A DNA stretch of 15,794 nt from Desulfovibrio sp. OttesenSCG-928-G15 (lineage in GTDB: Bacteria > Desulfobacterota > Desulfovibrionia > Desulfovibrionales > Desulfovibrionaceae), in contig JAJDIC010000054.1 of the NCBI GenBank assembly GCA_030266525.1, forward strand, positions 1 through 15,794. Direction: 5' to 3'. The notes under the pieces are model-generated. The model made no database searches, was not told where the DNA came from, and was given only the letters and a program-made list of their open reading frames with translations. Both the position numbers and the translations under genes were made by a program. Shown here in pieces: positions 13,892 to 15,794 of this stretch (its first letter is position 1; each line of letters opens with the position of its first letter).

Positions 13892-14617
13892 ATGACTTCC
13901 TCTGCCATTTTTCCCGACACCCTGCAATATTTCAAGGCCCTTGCGGATGAGACACGCCTGCGCCTGGTGAATATTCTCTGCCGTTACGAGCTGAACGTCA
14001 ATGAGCTTGTGCTGATTATGGAAATGGGGCAATCGCGCATTTCCCGGCATTTAAAAATACTGTCGGCCTCCGGCCTGCTTACCTTTCGCCGGGAAGGGCT
14101 GTGGGTTTTTTATGCTGCGCCCTCGCAAGGGCCGGCCAAAGAATTTCTGGACGCCATGCTTCCCTTTATGGAAGGCAACGCCCTGTTCAAGGCGGACAGG
14201 GACATGGCCACCGGCATGATTGAAGAAAGGGTGCATAAAACACGGCATTTTTTCAACACCATTGCCGAAGACTGGGACAAGCTATCTCGTGAAGTGCTTG
14301 GCGGCTTTGATCTTGCCGGGGTGGTTGCCGAAAATATGCCCAAATGCGGTACAGCCTGCGACCTTGGCTGCGGCACCGGCAACGTGTTGCACGCCATGCT
14401 GCGCCACGCGGATACGGTAATCGGCGTGGATGGCTCGGCCCGGATGCTGGAGCTGGCCAGACGGCGCTTTGCCGATGACAGCAACCGCGTTTCCCTGCGT
14501 ATTGGTGAACTTTCCCACCTGCCGCTGCGTGATGCCGAAGCGGATTTTGCCACCCTGAACATGGTGTTGCACCATGTTCCCGAGCCGGTTGCTGTCTTGC
14601 GTGAAATTCGCCGCATC
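13892..14617 (+). pseudogene. ArsR/SmtB-type regulator with methyltransferase-like domain (SahR-like), 3' end lost
   Basis: Residues about 7-75 are a winged-helix ArsR domain (FKALADETRLRLVNILC, QSRISRHLKILSASGLLTFRREG). From about 115 a class I methyltransferase-like domain follows, with motif I CDLGCGTGN (156-164), the acidic motif VIGVD (176-180) and MVLHHVPEP (224-232). This architecture matches SahR, the S-adenosylhomocysteine-responsive regulator of methionine-cycle genes in Desulfovibrio. Homology stops at LREIRRI (residue 242), where LxPGG is expected. The frame continues with unrelated residues to a TGA at 14867-14869, because it has joined the body of an ankyrin gene in another frame. 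Roughly the last 70 residues of the domain are missing, so ligand sensing is doubtful. The winged helix could still be made. A weak AGGA lies before the ATG. Confidence 0.75.
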
Positions 14618-15348
14618 CGGAAGTTATCAAGATCCTCCTGGACGCCGGGGCGGAAGTTTCCTGGGATTCGCTGGAGCTTTTGCGTGAAGGCAAACTCCGG
14701 CCTGAAATGGCCGATGCCCTGCTTACCCACGGCGGGCCGGAGCTTGTCTGCGATATGGTGGAACTGTACGGAGCGGCAAAGGACTGGGATTCTCTGGAAG
14801 GGTGTTTCAGCAAATATTCCGCCATTCCCGACTGCAGGCCCCTGTACCGCTCCAGTTCGCCGCTCATGACAGCGGCGAAAGAGAACAACCGGGAGTTCGC
14901 GGAACGGCTTTTGACCCACGGCGCCAATGTGAACAAGACGGACAGCTCAGGCCTGCGCCCCTTGAACTACGCCCTGCGCGCGGGCCATGTGTCCATGGCG
15001 ACGTTTTTGCTGGAGAAAGGGGCGGACAGCGCCTATGTGCTTGGCGCAAAGAAGCGTGACCAGCCCCCGGTAACCTTGCTTGACGACGCAAAACAGGGAG
15101 GCATAACAGACGCGGAGCTTTTGAAAAAACTCGCGGCCGGTGTGCCCCTGACAGAAGAGGCCGAACACGCGGCACTGCTTGTTGCCGTTGAGATGAACAA
15201 CATGGATCTGGTAAATCAGCTTCTTGAGCGCGGCGCTCTTTTCGCCTCGGGCGAAAAATACTATGTCGGTAAGATGAACGATATCAAGGCGCGGCAAATG
15301 CATGCCTTTCTTGAAGAAAAGGGTGTGCGGGTAGATTATTCGGATTAA
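14611..15348 (+). pseudogene. Ankyrin-repeat protein, 5' end lost
   Basis: Ankyrin-type sequence begins at the fusion point with HPEVIKILLDAGAEV (14614 on), the second half of a repeat, directly out of frame with the methyltransferase. Further repeats are clear: SPLMTAAKENNREFAERLLTHGANVNKTDSSGLRPLNYALRAGHVSMATFLLEKGAD and AALLVAVEMNNMDLVNQLLERGALF. The frame then runs intact to TAA at 15346-15348. In this frame the first stop upstream is TGA at 14602-14604, and no good start with a ribosome site follows, so the 5' part (initiation and at least the first half-repeat) is missing. A TTG at 14680 could start a 222-residue remnant, but it has no ribosome site. Ankyrin proteins bind other proteins; the target is unknown. 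Confidence 0.72.
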
Positions 15349-15604
15349 GGAAAGGCTCTTTTTACGTCTGTGTTTATTACATTAGTCTTAGACAGTGTAG
15401 GCACGAGATGTCTTTTGCCCCTGCCTGAGTTGCGACAGAATCCCCTTAAGGTCATGGACGAAAGAGTCCACTCCCTTCTGGTGAACCTGTCGCGCCTTGG
15501 CAGAGAACACAATTCAAACTCGTGACGACACTCTCTAGTAAACTGTGCATTGCAGACCTGCGCCCGCAGTTGTGTCATGCAGGAAATGCCTGTCGGAGTG
15601 TTGT
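15349..15604. other. Intergenic stretch between ankyrin remnant and 5'-nucleotidase gene
   Basis: No complete gene is seen. On the minus strand a 42-codon stop-to-stop frame (about 15388-15516) reads like a protein C-terminus (VDSFVHDLKGILSQLRQGQK), but it has no start codon and is not recognised. It could be a gene or insertion-sequence remnant, or chance. A promoter for the downstream gene should be here, but I cannot assign one. Confidence 0.3.
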
Positions 15605-15794
15605 ATGTATCGATCCAAGCCAGTACCCGGTGTTTCGCTCTGCTTTGTCGGCTTAGGCCTGCTTTGTCTGGCGTTTTTGCTCACTTCTGCCGAAGCGTTT
15701 GCGCAGGAAACGAAAATCAAGATTTTTGTGACAACCGACGTGCACGGCTATGTCGAGCGCGATCCGCAGCTTGGCAACATCGGCTTTGCCGCCC
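15605..15794 (+). CDS. Exported 5'-nucleotidase/metallophosphatase (UshA-like), start only
   Basis: The first 63 residues of a protein cut off by the window edge. A Sec signal peptide covers residues 1-33 (cleavage near AFA-QE). The mature part begins KIKIFVTTDVHGYVERD, with the Asp-x-His metal ligands (Asp45, His47) of the calcineurin-like phosphoesterase fold, and GNIGFAA, which fits the 5'-nucleotidase/2',3'-cyclic phosphodiesterase family. Such enzymes release phosphate from nucleotides in the periplasm. GGAG lies six bases before the ATG. The catalytic remainder and the C-terminal substrate domain are outside the window, so the exact family is uncertain. Confidence 0.75.
   Translation, partial: MYRSKPVPGVSLCFVGLGLLCLAFLLTSAEAFAQETKIKIFVTTDVHGYVERDPQLGNIGFAA

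Noticed and set aside
13754..14050. HD-domain protein extended to 14050
   Set aside because: It would overlap the divergent ArsR-type gene and cross its promoter; the membrane helix and a ribosome site fit the 13753 start.
1..15794. CRISPR array, rRNA, complete insertion sequence or prophage
   Set aside because: No regularly spaced repeats, no rRNA-like sequence, no transposase or phage structural genes were seen on either strand.

Overview
The window reads as chromosomal DNA of a sulfate-reducing bacterium close to Desulfovibrio (Desulfovibrionaceae). The main evidence is a dsrA-dsrB pair on the minus strand whose proteins follow the Desulfovibrio dissimilatory sulfite reductase very closely, including every siroheme and iron-sulfur cysteine. 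A selenocysteine tRNA gene, a molybdate ABC transporter and GC-rich coding with long intergenic gaps fit the same assignment. I did not compute GC content, and the species is not assigned.

Layout, left to right. 1-2415 (minus): dsrB (3' end cut by the window) and dsrA, with a leader hairpin and an AT-rich upstream region holding a perfect 14-bp palindrome (2624-2637). 2648-2690: a hairpin with T-runs on both sides that separates dsrA from the next block. 2689-3391 (minus): a possible 41-residue ORF, a charged coiled-coil protein, and a good sigma-54-like promoter for the latter. 3609-3751 (minus): selC with its own intrinsic terminator. 3863-6745 (minus): an exported L,D-transpeptidase, a radical SAM protein and a membrane-anchored metallophosphoesterase with an internal twin-arginine motif.

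6833-10284 is a molybdate/tungstate locus. An XRE-type regulator with a molybdate-binding-like C-terminal domain (minus) is divergent from modA-modB-modC (plus). A 20-bp near-perfect palindrome lies between them, where the -35 element of the modA promoter should be. ModC is short and lacks the usual C-terminal TOBE region, so metal sensing may rest on the separate regulator. selC and Mo/W uptake near each other make sense in Desulfovibrio, where formate dehydrogenases are often Mo- or W-dependent selenoproteins, but this link is inference.

10496-13753: a GT-B glycosyltransferase (plus) converges on a NodB-type polysaccharide deacetylase (minus), which is preceded by a membrane-anchored HD-domain protein (minus). 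13823-15348: an ArsR/SmtB-methyltransferase regulator of the SahR type has lost the end of its methyltransferase domain. It runs out of frame into the body of an ankyrin-repeat gene that has lost its start, apparently through a deletion joining two genes. Two tandem 18-bp inverted repeats remain intact in the regulator promoter. 15605-15794: the start of an exported 5'-nucleotidase-like metallophosphatase, cut by the window edge.

I saw no CRISPR array, complete insertion sequence, rRNA or prophage. I do not see a clearly new multi-gene system. The observations most worth checking are the gene-fusion scar, the two operator-like palindromes, the sigma-54 coiled-coil gene with its small neighbour, and the mixed Sec/Tat architecture of the phosphoesterase.
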